Below, piece by piece: positions 7,736-14,896 of a stretch of DNA of 24,127 bases. Source of the stretch: an uncultured Candidatus Udaeobacter sp. Lineage in GTDB: Bacteria; Verrucomicrobiota; Verrucomicrobiia; Chthoniobacterales; UBA10450. The stretch is taken from positions 1-24,127 of the forward strand of contig CATPAV010000154.1 of the NCBI GenBank assembly GCA_955652245.1, in the 5' to 3' direction. The notes below the pieces were generated by a model. That model was given only the letters and a program-made list of their open reading frames with translations, searched no databases and was not told the origin of the DNA. The position numbers and the translations under genes are program-made. Position 1 is the first letter of the stretch. Each line of letters opens with the position of its first letter.

Positions 7736-8949
7736 TTCTGCATCGCGATTTCGTAAGCGTCCAGCAACCGCGTGCGAAAATGATCCCAGGTAAAATTTTC
7801 AACGACCCGTTGCCGGGCCGCGCTGCCCATGCGTTCCACCACTTCGGGATGGCGATGTAAATGCTCGAGCGTTGCCGCGATCGCCTCGACGTCTCCCGGT
7901 CGCACGATGATTCCCTCGACGCCGTCACGCACGACATCGCCAGCTTCGCGTGTGGTGATTTGCGGCAACGCGCAGGCGGCCGCCTCATAGGTAACTTTGG
8001 CGCTACCTTCCCATTGCGAGGGGAAAACATGAACCGTGCTTTGGCTAAGATAATTTTCCGGATCGTGCACAAATCCCACAAGGCGAATGTTGTCGCGCCA
8101 GAATTGCTTGAGATAAGGCTTCGCTTCGTCATGTACCGAGCCGACGAGCCATAACTCGGCTTCCGTCAGATTGAGGCGATACCAGGCCTCGAGCAAATGG
8201 TGAATGCCCTTTCGCTTAATCAAAGCGCCGGAAAAAACTGTGCGAAATTTTGTCGGACGATGGCCGGGCTTGAAGCGCTCGACATCAACACCGCGCGGCA
8301 GGTAAAACAGTTTTTCTTCCGGGAAACCTCGCGCACGAAAGGTGTCAGCCGCCGTCTCTGATAAGACAAGCAGCAGATCAGCGAGTTTGTACTCTTCGAC
8401 GAAGCGCTTGCGCTCGAGCAACAATCCGGCTTTCCATCTTTGAAGCCCACGACCATTGCTTGTCGATTCGGGAACGTCCTGCCGGCTGACTTTCGCTTTC
8501 CCGCCGTCGCGATGCCAGGTTGGAATCTCGACAATTGACGGGATATGGCGCTGTTTCGCCACCTGAAGCGAGCGCAAACAATCTCCGGACCAGCTGTGAA
8601 ACAAGTCGTAGCGTCCGGTCGCCAGATGGTGCGAGGCGATCCAATCAAGATATTTCTTTTTCGCGCCGTAGTAGTAAGGCCGATCGAAAAAGGAGATGAG
8701 ACGCACAGGATGCCAGCGTAAAGAATGGATTAGCGATGCGGGAATTTCATTCTGCCGGTTGTCATAGGCGATTGCTCGCCCCAGAAATCTTCCCCGATAC
8801 GACGCACGCAGAGTTTCAAATGCATCCGTGTCCAGACCTGAGCCGCCGATGCGAGCAAAAATCGAGTAGAGCAAACTCCTCGGCAACAGTCGCGCTGCTA
8901 ATGATGCGGAGCGTGCTGGAGGGGGGGCGTTTAAAGTTTCACCCGGCAT
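7726..8949 (-). CDS. Glycosyltransferase family 4 (group 1)
   Basis: A GT-B retaining glycosyltransferase of about 407 residues. The acceptor half is less conserved (LFHSWSGDCLRSL, SIVEIPTWHRDGG). The donor half begins near YLPRGVDVERFKPG and continues FSGALIKRKGIHHLLEAW, ELWLVGS, NIRLVGFVHD and FPSQWEGSAKVTYEAAACALP. The last string carries the E-x7-E pair typical of GT4 donor sites. A TTG at 8982 would add 11 residues (MLHVRQNSCNP), but the ATG at 8949 is preferred because it is the first standard start and leaves room for control sequences against the divergent gene at 9005. No good Shine-Dalgarno was seen for either. It is placed with the GT9 and exporter genes, so I infer a role in LPS core or another surface glycan. 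Confidence 0.88.
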   Translation of the reverse strand: MPGETLNAPPPARSASLAARLLPRSLLYSIFARIGGSGLDTDAFETLRASYRGRFLGRAIAYDNRQNEIPASLIHSLRWHPVRLISFFDRPYYYGAKKKYLDWIASHHLATGRYDLFHSWSGDCLRSLQVAKQRHIPSIVEIPTWHRDGGKAKVSRQDVPESTSNGRGLQRWKAGLLLERKRFVEEYKLADLLLVLSETAADTFRARGFPEEKLFYLPRGVDVERFKPGHRPTKFRTVFSGALIKRKGIHHLLEAWYRLNLTEAELWLVGSVHDEAKPYLKQFWRDNIRLVGFVHDPENYLSQSTVHVFPSQWEGSAKVTYEAAACALPQITTREAGDVVRDGVEGIIVRPGDVEAIAATLEHLHRHPEVVERMGSAARQRVVENFTWDHFRTRLLDAYEIAMQKVA

Positions 8950-9004
8950 TGGGTTACAACTATTCTGGCGAACGTGGAGCAAGTAAAGTTGGAACTCACT
9001 TGTG

Positions 9005-10141
9005 ATGCCTGACGAACCACTGACGATCCTTTTTGTTCGCCGCGGTTATTCCCAAACCGGCGGCGCGGAAGCGTATTTGAAACGACTCGCGCGCGGAGTG
9101 CTTGATGCCGGACATAACGCGCAACTTGTTACAACGAAGGATTGGCCGCAAAACGAGTGGCCGTTTGGAACGCTCCATCGCGTTCCGGGCCAATCGGCAA
9201 TTGCGTTTGCCAATGAGCTGGAACAAGCGCGGCCGCGCATTCCCTGCGATGTCCTGATGAGCCTCGAGCGCCTGTGGAATTGTGACGTTTATCGCGCTGG
9301 TGACGGTGTTCATCGCGCCTGGCTTAATCACCGCCAAAATCTTGCATCGCCATTCTCGAATTTTTTTCGCCACTTCAACCTTAAACACAACCACATTCTC
9401 CGTCTGGAAGAATCGCTTCTGCGCGATCGGCGTGCCGGGCGGATCATTGTCAATTCACAAATGGTCAAAAACGAGATTGTGGCTCTTTACCGCTATCCCG
9501 CGGAGAAAATCGACATCGTCCGTAACGGCGTTCCAGTTTCCGAATTTCGGAGAGCAGCCGCGGAGCGCGAGCAGAGTCGTGCGGCATTTGCGCTGGCCGC
9601 GGATGAGATCGCCGTTCTCTTCGCGGGTTCAGGTTGGGAGCGAAAAGGTTTACGCTTCGCGATCAAGGCCATCGAGGCCTGCCCCGACTCGAAACTGCGA
9701 TTGTTTGTTGCCGGCCGCGGCAATCGCGGCCGTTACAAGTCCTCATGCGCTCAATTTCTTGGAACGGTTGTGGATCTTCCGCCGGTTTACGCGGCGGCGG
9801 ATATTTTCATTCTCCCTACGATTTACGATCCGTTTTCCAATGCCTGTTTGGAAGCATTGGCTTGCGGCCTTCCGGTGATCACGACTCTTGATAATGGTTT
9901 CAGTGAAATCATTGAGGATGGGGTGCACGGATCAATTGTCGATTACGCGAACGACATAGTGGCTTTGCGCGATGCCATCCAATTTTGGTCGGATGCAGCA
10001 CGCCGCGCTATGGTGAGATCGACAAACATGCAGTGCGCAGCGCAGTTCGACATTTCAAAAAACGTTGCGCGGACTCTGGAAATTCTGGTTCAAGCCGCGG
10101 CCAGCGCCGCGTCCACGTCCGGGAAAATTCGAAATACTTGA
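9005..10141 (+). CDS. WaaG-like glycosyltransferase family 4 (LPS core type)
   Basis: A GT-B enzyme of 378 residues. Early strings FVRRGYSQTGGAEAYLKRLA and later CDVYRAGDGVHRAWL resemble WaaG/RfaG, the LPS core glucosyltransferase, whose E. coli version has a comparable DVYFAAD region. The donor half has IVRNGVPVSEF, FAGSGWERKGLRFAIKA, LFVAGRG and YDPFSNACLEALACGLPVIT. Asp takes the place of the first Glu of the usual E-x7-E, a common variant in this clade to my knowledge. A GTG at 9002 directly precedes the chosen ATG at 9005. GGAA about ten bases upstream may serve as ribosome binding site. It is divergent from the other GT4 gene, and its 3' end overlaps the convergent STAS gene by 52 bp. 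Confidence 0.87.
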   Translation: MPDEPLTILFVRRGYSQTGGAEAYLKRLARGVLDAGHNAQLVTTKDWPQNEWPFGTLHRVPGQSAIAFANELEQARPRIPCDVLMSLERLWNCDVYRAGDGVHRAWLNHRQNLASPFSNFFRHFNLKHNHILRLEESLLRDRRAGRIIVNSQMVKNEIVALYRYPAEKIDIVRNGVPVSEFRRAAAEREQSRAAFALAADEIAVLFAGSGWERKGLRFAIKAIEACPDSKLRLFVAGRGNRGRYKSSCAQFLGTVVDLPPVYAAADIFILPTIYDPFSNACLEALACGLPVITTLDNGFSEIIEDGVHGSIVDYANDIVALRDAIQFWSDAARRAMVRSTNMQCAAQFDISKNVARTLEILVQAAASAASTSGKIRNT

Positions 10142-10440
10142 TCGAGCCGAGAGATTTCGAAAATTGAGCGCACGGTTTCCTGCAAACCGGCCAGCGCGAA
10201 CTTGCCGCCGTAGGCTTCGACCTTTTGCATTCCTTCGATAAATGCCGCCAGACCCGCGCTATCGATGTAAGTTACCCGGGAAAGATCGACAACGAGCCGT
10301 TTTGGTTTTTTCTCGATCATAATCTTGAGTGACGCCATGACGTTAGGCGAGACGTGCAGATCGATCTCGCCTTCGAGGGGCAGCACATTGGGACGGTCTT
10401 TACGAGGCATCGGAAACGCTGGGGAAACGGATTTTTTCAT
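10090..10440 (-). CDS. STAS-domain protein (anti-sigma factor antagonist type)
   Basis: A 116-residue single STAS domain like SpoIIAA/RsbV. Such proteins bind and release partner-switching anti-sigma kinases according to phosphorylation of one serine. The core is visible: LPLEGEIDLHVSPNV, KRLVVDLSRVTYIDSAGLAAFI with the likely phospho-acceptor Ser61, then GGKFALAGLQETVRSIFEISRLDQVFRIF. A GAAGGG sequence a few bases upstream of the ATG at 10440 supports that start. No partner kinase, phosphatase or sigma factor lies nearby, so its partner is unknown. It lies 23 bp downstream of the HAD phosphatase gene on the same strand. Its last 52 bp overlap the convergent WaaG-like gene. STAS domains also serve in lipid transport (MlaB), a possible alternative given the envelope genes beside it. 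Confidence 0.88.
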   Translation of the reverse strand: MKKSVSPAFPMPRKDRPNVLPLEGEIDLHVSPNVMASLKIMIEKKPKRLVVDLSRVTYIDSAGLAAFIEGMQKVEAYGGKFALAGLQETVRSIFEISRLDQVFRIFPDVDAALAAA

Positions 10441-10463
10441 TCAACCCTTCAATCGTCAATCGA

Positions 10464-11156
10464 TTACCATCCGAGCGTATCGATAATTGCATCTACATTC
10501 GAAAGATCATCGATCAGAAAATCGGGCTGGTATTCTGCAAGCTGTTCCCGACTCCACGTGCCAGTCGCGACGGCGATAGTACGCGCGCCGAACACTTTGC
10601 CGCAGGCGATATCGCGCGGGGTATCGCCGATCACGTCGATTTCCGACGCGGAGAATTCGCGGCCATGCTTTTCCTTTGCGCGAGCGCGAGCGAATGGTCC
10701 GAGCCGGTTTCGATCTTGATGATCGTCGGCAAACGCGCCGAACTCAAAAAAATGCCAGACACCATAGTGTTCGAGCTTCAGTTGCGCTCCGCGCGAGACA
10801 TTCCCAGTGAGAAGCCCGAGCACGAGGTGCGGCCGCGATTTCAGCTTCTTGAGCAGCTCGAGCACGCCGGGGAGTAGTTTGCCCTCACGCCGCGGCAATT
10901 CGAACGAGAGAAAATGCACGTAGCTGTCCAGAAACGCGCTGACGTTTTCGTTCGTTGCGGGAATCTTATGCTTTTTTAGGATGCTGACGACGATGCCGGA
11001 ATCGGTCATGCCCGCGATTTCGATGTCGTGCAGATCATCGGCGATATCGAAGCGCTCGGCGAGGGTCAATTTGAGCGCGTGCATACCCGCGCCGCCCGAA
11101 TGGATGAGCGTGCCATCGATGTCGAAAAGCACCAGGCGCTTGTACGGTTCTGTCAT
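10464..11156 (-). CDS. HAD-superfamily hydrolase, phosphoglycolate phosphatase-like
   Basis: A 230-residue HAD phosphatase. Motif I FDIDGTL has the nucleophile Asp12 and the general acid Asp14. A helical cap follows at about 20-90. Motif II is LGLLTGN and motif IV is EIDVIGDTPRDIACG. The cap type and length resemble Gph-like phosphatases, which clear 2-phosphoglycolate formed by DNA repair or oxygenation, but the substrate range of this family is broad. The ATG at 11156 sits just before the conserved motif, as expected. The STAS gene follows at 23 bp on the same strand, so co-transcription is likely, although a functional link is not obvious. Confidence 0.88.
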   Translation of the reverse strand: MTEPYKRLVLFDIDGTLIHSGGAGMHALKLTLAERFDIADDLHDIEIAGMTDSGIVVSILKKHKIPATNENVSAFLDSYVHFLSFELPRREGKLLPGVLELLKKLKSRPHLVLGLLTGNVSRGAQLKLEHYGVWHFFEFGAFADDHQDRNRLGPFARARAKEKHGREFSASEIDVIGDTPRDIACGKVFGARTIAVATGTWSREQLAEYQPDFLIDDLSNVDAIIDTLGW

Positions 11157-11183
11157 CTCGAGTGAAAGTAGTGCCCTCGCCTG

Positions 11184-11197
11184 CCCGCCGTGGCGGG
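11184..11197. repeat. Short GC-rich palindrome upstream of the HAD gene
   Basis: CCCGCC (11184-11189) and GGCGGG (11192-11197) form a perfect 6-bp stem with a 2-base loop in the 136-bp gap between the HAD and FHA genes. No gene is supportable in this gap. On the minus strand it lies 28 bp upstream of the HAD start, so it could form a leader stem. Confidence 0.4.
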
Positions 11198-11264
11198 AGC
11201 GAAGCCGAATTGGTCAAGACATCTCTTACTGGGCTGGAGCAAACGTGTAATTGAAGGGAGATTA

Positions 11265-11292
11265 CTGCGTCAGTCATAGACCGCAGCTACAG
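11265..11292. repeat. Palindromic repeat unit abutting the FHA gene stop
   Basis: CTGCG (11265-11269) pairs with CGCAG (11282-11286) around a loop containing TCATAGA. GCTACAGT follows at 11286-11293, reaching the FHA stop codon (11293-11295). Read on the minus strand, the unit at 7648-7680 shows the same TCATAGA-then-GCTACAGT order, and GCTACAGTA also occurs at 4736-4744. It is therefore scored as a third copy of a dispersed element. Confidence 0.5.
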
Positions 11293-11784
11293 TTAAAGTG
11301 CGGGCGCATGCATCATAAGCACGGCGATCATGCTCCCGAGAAATACGAGTAGCAAGATTGCCGAGCCGACAAAAATTGCAGTGCGAGTTGGGTCCTTCTG
11401 CTCTTTCTGGCGTGGGAAGGGGGATGCGTTGGCAAAATCAACGGGCGCCGCGCTCAAGTCCGCGGGTTCAGCTTCAATTTCCTCAAGTTCAGGCAGCGGT
11501 TGCGATCCGCGCGTATCCGGTTCGTAGCGAGCTTCGACTCCTCCGAAGCGAATTCGGTCATCGAAGCGCAGCGCGGTTTCCGTGGCCGGGATGCCGTTGA
11601 CGCGTGTGCCATTAGTCGAATCAAGATCTTTCAACCGGTAAGTTTCACCGGCAAGCTGCAACTGCGCGTGATGACTCGAGACCGACGGATCGGCGATAAC
11701 AATCATGTTATCCGGGGCGCGTCCGATCGTGATCAAATCTTCGACGAGTTCATGTGTGATTCCGCTGATGACTAGCTTCGGCAT
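11293..11784 (-). CDS. FHA-domain protein with C-terminal membrane anchor
   Basis: A protein of about 163 residues from the ATG at 11784. It starts MPKLVISG and has AGGAT six bases or so upstream as a ribosome site. A longer frame to 11856 exists, but it would run into a repeat and lacks family support. The N-terminal FHA domain, which binds phosphothreonine peptides, shows IGR (Arg22), SVSSHHA (34-40) and DSTNGTRVNG (55-64), the usual ligand-binding residues. An acidic linker follows (LPELEEIEAEPADLS), then one hydrophobic segment (AIFVGSAILLLVFLGSMIAVL) near the C-terminus. That gives a tail-anchored layout with the FHA domain in the cytoplasm. Its phosphorylated partner is unknown, and no Ser/Thr kinase gene is in the window. 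Confidence 0.9.
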   Translation of the reverse strand: MPKLVISGITHELVEDLITIGRAPDNMIVIADPSVSSHHAQLQLAGETYRLKDLDSTNGTRVNGIPATETALRFDDRIRFGGVEARYEPDTRGSQPLPELEEIEAEPADLSAAPVDFANASPFPRQKEQKDPTRTAIFVGSAILLLVFLGSMIAVLMMHAPAL

Positions 11785-11823
11785 GTTGTTATCCTGAACA
11801 TAGCGAAGGACCGCAAGGTAGCG

Positions 11824-11873
11824 CAAGCCTCTGGCTTGGGGCCCCCCTTTAGACACAAGCGGGGACGCTTGTG
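11824..11873. repeat. Two hairpins in the divergent FHA/lepA intergenic region
   Basis: CAAGCC/GGCTTG (11824-11829, 11833-11838) has a 3-base loop. CACAAGCG/CGCTTGTG (11854-11861, 11866-11873) is a perfect 8-bp stem with loop GGGA. The second shares its GACACAAGCG arm with the hairpin after ruvB (2348-2366). Both genes flanking this gap start here, so their promoters must lie in or near these repeats. I could not identify convincing -35/-10 pairs. Confidence 0.55.
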
Positions 11874-11906
11874 CTACTTCTGCTCTGCCCGCATAGTGGC
11901 GCTTCC

Positions 11907-13703
11907 ATGGCCATTGAGTTAACGCGCAATTTTAGCATCATCGCGCACATCGATCATGGCAAGACCACATTGTCGGATCGATTGCTCGAACGCACGGGCA
12001 CAATTCACGAACGCGACAAGCAGGACCAGTTGCTCGACTCGATGGACTTGGAGCGCGAGCGCGGGATCACAATCAAAGCGCATCCGGTGACGATGCATTA
12101 CTCAAGTGAATCGGGCGAAACGTATCGGCTGAACCTGCTCGACACCCCGGGGCATGTCGATTTTGCATATGAGGTTTCAAGGTCACTGGCGGCGTGTGAA
12201 GGTGCGCTCTTGGTTGTGGATGCGGCACAGGGAGTTGAAGCGCAAACGGTGGCGAACGTTCATCTGGCGCATAAACAGGGTCTCGCGATTGTGCCGATCA
12301 TTAACAAGATCGATCTGCCAAACGCCGATGTGCCTGCCGTGCGTCGGCAATTGGAGGAAATCCTTGCGATCCCTTCGGAGGAAGCAATCGATGCAAGCGC
12401 GAAGATGGGCATCGGTATCGAGGAAATTCTTGAAGCGATTGTGAAGCGAGTCCCGCCGCCGCAAAAACCGGCGGATAAAACCTTGCGGGCACTCGTTTTC
12501 GATTCGGTGTTCGACGTTTACCGCGGTGTGGTTGGCTACGTGCGCGTCGTGTCCGGAACGATGGAAGCCAATCACGCGGTCACGTTGATGAGCAATAATG
12601 CGCGTTATGAGATCAAGGAGGTCGGCGTATTTACGCCGAAGATGCTCGTACAGCCGCAGCTCAATCCCGGGGACGTCGGTTATTTCATCGCGAACATCAA
12701 AACCACTGCCGACATAAAGATCGGCGACACAATCACGGACCAACGGCACCCCGCGGGCGAGCCGCTACCGGGTTTTCAGGAAATTCATCCGATGGTCTTC
12801 AGCGGGATCTATCCAATTAACACCGGCGACTTCGAACATTTGAAGGCGGCGATTGCAAAGCTGCGCTTGAACGATGCTGCATTCATTTACACGCCGGAAA
12901 GCTCCGTCGCGCTCGGATTCGGGTTTCGCTGCGGGTTTCTTGGCCTGCTCCACATGGAAATCATCCAGGAACGACTCCGGCGCGAGTACAACATGGATAT
13001 CATCGCGACGAGCCCAAGCGTGGTATATGAAGTGCTGACAACGCGCGGCGAGAGACTGTTGATCGATAATCCAGCGCACTTGCCCAATCCGAGCGTGATC
13101 AGTGAAATTCGGGAGCCAATAGTAAAGGCGTACATCCTTTGCCCAAATGAAAATATCGGGGACATCTTGCAATTAATCCTTGAGAAGCGCGGCCAAATGG
13201 ACCACACCGAGTCGCTTGACACCCGCCGCGTGATGTTGCATTGCGAACTGCCCCTCAACGAAATTCTTGTCGATTTTAATGACAAGATCAAAAGCATTAG
13301 CCGGGGCTACGGCTCAATGGATTACGAGCACGCTGGTTATCGCCCATCCAAATTGGTAAAACTCGATCTGCTCGTCAATGGCGAACCAGTCGACGCCTTT
13401 TCGACGATTGTTCACAAAGATCGCGCGGAGGCGAGGGGACGCCAGCTCGCGGCCAAATTGAAAGAAGTGATTCCGCGTCAGCTGTACCAAGTCGCCATCC
13501 AGGCGGCGATTGGTGGAAAAATCATTGCGCGGGAGAGCGTTTCGGCGTTGCGAAAAAATGTAACCGCGAAATGCTACGGCGGCGATATCACGCGGAAACG
13601 AAAATTGCTTGAGAAACAAAAAGAAGGAAAAAAACGAATGAAGAGCATCGGAAAGATTAATATTCCGCAGGAAGCATTCATCGAAGTGTTAAAGGCACAG
13701 TGA
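11907..13703 (+). CDS. lepA: Elongation factor 4 (LepA), ribosomal back-translocase GTPase
   Basis: A translational GTPase of about 598 residues, matching the family (E. coli 599). G1 AHIDHGKTT is at residues 13-21, switch I RGITIKA follows, then G3 DTPGHVDFAYEVSRSLAACEGA, G4 NKIDLPNAD and G5 SAKMG. The LepA-specific C-terminal domain is seen in SMDYEHAGYRPSKLVKLD, then IVHKDRAEARGR, SALRKNVTAKCYGGDITRKRKLLEKQKEGKKRMK and IPQEAFIEVLK. The ATG at 11907 gives the standard start (MAIELTRNFSIIAHIDHG). A GTG at 11871 would add 12 unsupported residues and lies inside a palindrome. lepB follows after 57 bp, the same pairing as in the enteric lepA-lepB operon. Confidence 0.98.
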   Translation: MAIELTRNFSIIAHIDHGKTTLSDRLLERTGTIHERDKQDQLLDSMDLERERGITIKAHPVTMHYSSESGETYRLNLLDTPGHVDFAYEVSRSLAACEGALLVVDAAQGVEAQTVANVHLAHKQGLAIVPIINKIDLPNADVPAVRRQLEEILAIPSEEAIDASAKMGIGIEEILEAIVKRVPPPQKPADKTLRALVFDSVFDVYRGVVGYVRVVSGTMEANHAVTLMSNNARYEIKEVGVFTPKMLVQPQLNPGDVGYFIANIKTTADIKIGDTITDQRHPAGEPLPGFQEIHPMVFSGIYPINTGDFEHLKAAIAKLRLNDAAFIYTPESSVALGFGFRCGFLGLLHMEIIQERLRREYNMDIIATSPSVVYEVLTTRGERLLIDNPAHLPNPSVISEIREPIVKAYILCPNENIGDILQLILEKRGQMDHTESLDTRRVMLHCELPLNEILVDFNDKIKSISRGYGSMDYEHAGYRPSKLVKLDLLVNGEPVDAFSTIVHKDRAEARGRQLAAKLKEVIPRQLYQVAIQAAIGGKIIARESVSALRKNVTAKCYGGDITRKRKLLEKQKEGKKRMKSIGKINIPQEAFIEVLKAQ

Positions 13704-13760
13704 GGATGCCAAGCGAAAACGCCCAACCAGCATCTATCTAGCATCCAGGAGCACGCAGCA

Positions 13761-14879
13761 ATGTTTAGGCCCCGTTACGTTAAGCACAGCCGATTGCTCT
13801 TGCGGCATGCTCAAAAATATCTGCGCTACAAGAATGATCTCCTGAGCGCCTCGAGCCGGGAAAAGATTCTCGCTGGAATAGAAAACCTGCGCGCCGCGTT
13901 GCGCGACCGCAACCACGAAAGGATACACGGCGCAGCAGAAGCGCTCGATAAGACATTACACAGACTGACGCCGGTAAACTGGGAATCTCACTGGCGCGAA
14001 AACTGCGAGGTCATCCTCGTCGCCATTGTGGTGGCGGTCGGCATTCGTTCCTATTTCTTGCAACCGTTCAAAATTCCGACCGGCTCAATGCAACCGACAC
14101 TTAATGGGATCATTGGCCATCCCAGTATCGCGCCGGCACCGAATATCCTGCGCCAGATCGCCGACTTCATTATACTCGGCCGTAATTACATCGACGTCGT
14201 CTCGCGTGAGGATGACCAGATTTTTCAGATCGAGCCGAAGAAATTTCTCTTCTTCTTCACATTTTCACGACTGATCTGCCAGCAGCAAAATTTTCTGGTT
14301 TACGCGCCGCCCGAGACGCTCACTCATGATTTTAACGTTTTGCCCGGTCGGACTTGTCACCGTGGTGAGATTATTGCCAGGGGCGCAGTGGACACAGGGG
14401 ATCAGGTCTTTGTCGACAAATTTAGCTACAACTTTGTAAAACCACATCGCGGGGATGTTTTCGTTTTTCGCACGAATCACATTCTCGGAATTCGTGAAGA
14501 TCCCGCAATGGGGTCGCCCTTTTATATCAAACGCTTGGCCGGCCTGCCCGGAGATGAGTTGCGCATCGACCCCCCATTTCTTTATGCGAACGGCAAAATC
14601 GCAGAAGGCTTTGGTTTCGCGCGAGTGATGGCGGCGAAGCCACCGTATCGCGGCTATGCCCTGGGTCGCGATTATCTGGCGGAGCCAAATCGAGCGTTCG
14701 TCGTGCCAGAACATGGTTATTTTGCATTGGGCGATAACAGCTACAACAGTTACGACAGCCGTTACTGGGGGCCGGTGCCCGAAGAAAATCTCGTCGGACG
14801 CGGATTGCTTGTTTACTGGCCGTTTAACCCTTGGTTCGGCTTATCTGGGCGACCGGGGCACTGGGGCTTGATTCGTTAG
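13761..14879 (+). CDS. lepB: Signal peptidase I with large insertion
   Basis: Membrane-bound serine/lysine protease that removes signal peptides from exported proteins. AGGAG at 13747-13751, nine bases before the ATG, is a good ribosome site. The 372 residues exceed E. coli's 324. Residues 1-80 form a charged, probably helical cytoplasmic extension. A membrane helix follows at about 82-100. The catalytic Ser109 lies in PTGSMQPTL and Lys258 in FYIKRLAGLPGDELRI. Box E is GYFALGDNSYNSYDSRYWGPVPE. Between Ser and Lys there are 149 positions (55 in E. coli). The extra part, about residues 115-212, has no recognised motif and includes FLFFFTF. The gene lies 57 bp after lepA and 17 bp before a membrane-protein gene. 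Confidence 0.95.
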   Translation: MFRPRYVKHSRLLLRHAQKYLRYKNDLLSASSREKILAGIENLRAALRDRNHERIHGAAEALDKTLHRLTPVNWESHWRENCEVILVAIVVAVGIRSYFLQPFKIPTGSMQPTLNGIIGHPSIAPAPNILRQIADFIILGRNYIDVVSREDDQIFQIEPKKFLFFFTFSRLICQQQNFLVYAPPETLTHDFNVLPGRTCHRGEIIARGAVDTGDQVFVDKFSYNFVKPHRGDVFVFRTNHILGIREDPAMGSPFYIKRLAGLPGDELRIDPPFLYANGKIAEGFGFARVMAAKPPYRGYALGRDYLAEPNRAFVVPEHGYFALGDNSYNSYDSRYWGPVPEENLVGRGLLVYWPFNPWFGLSGRPGHWGLIR

Positions 14880-14896
14880 GCCGATACTTCTCCAGC

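Noticed and set aside
11785..11856. N-terminal extension of the FHA protein to 11856
   Set aside because: The extra 24 residues read through a palindromic repeat. MPKLVISG with AGGAT upstream is a far better start.
11871..11906. GTG start at 11871 for lepA
   Set aside because: It lies in a hairpin and adds residues absent from LepA. The ATG at 11907 gives the family N-terminus and length.
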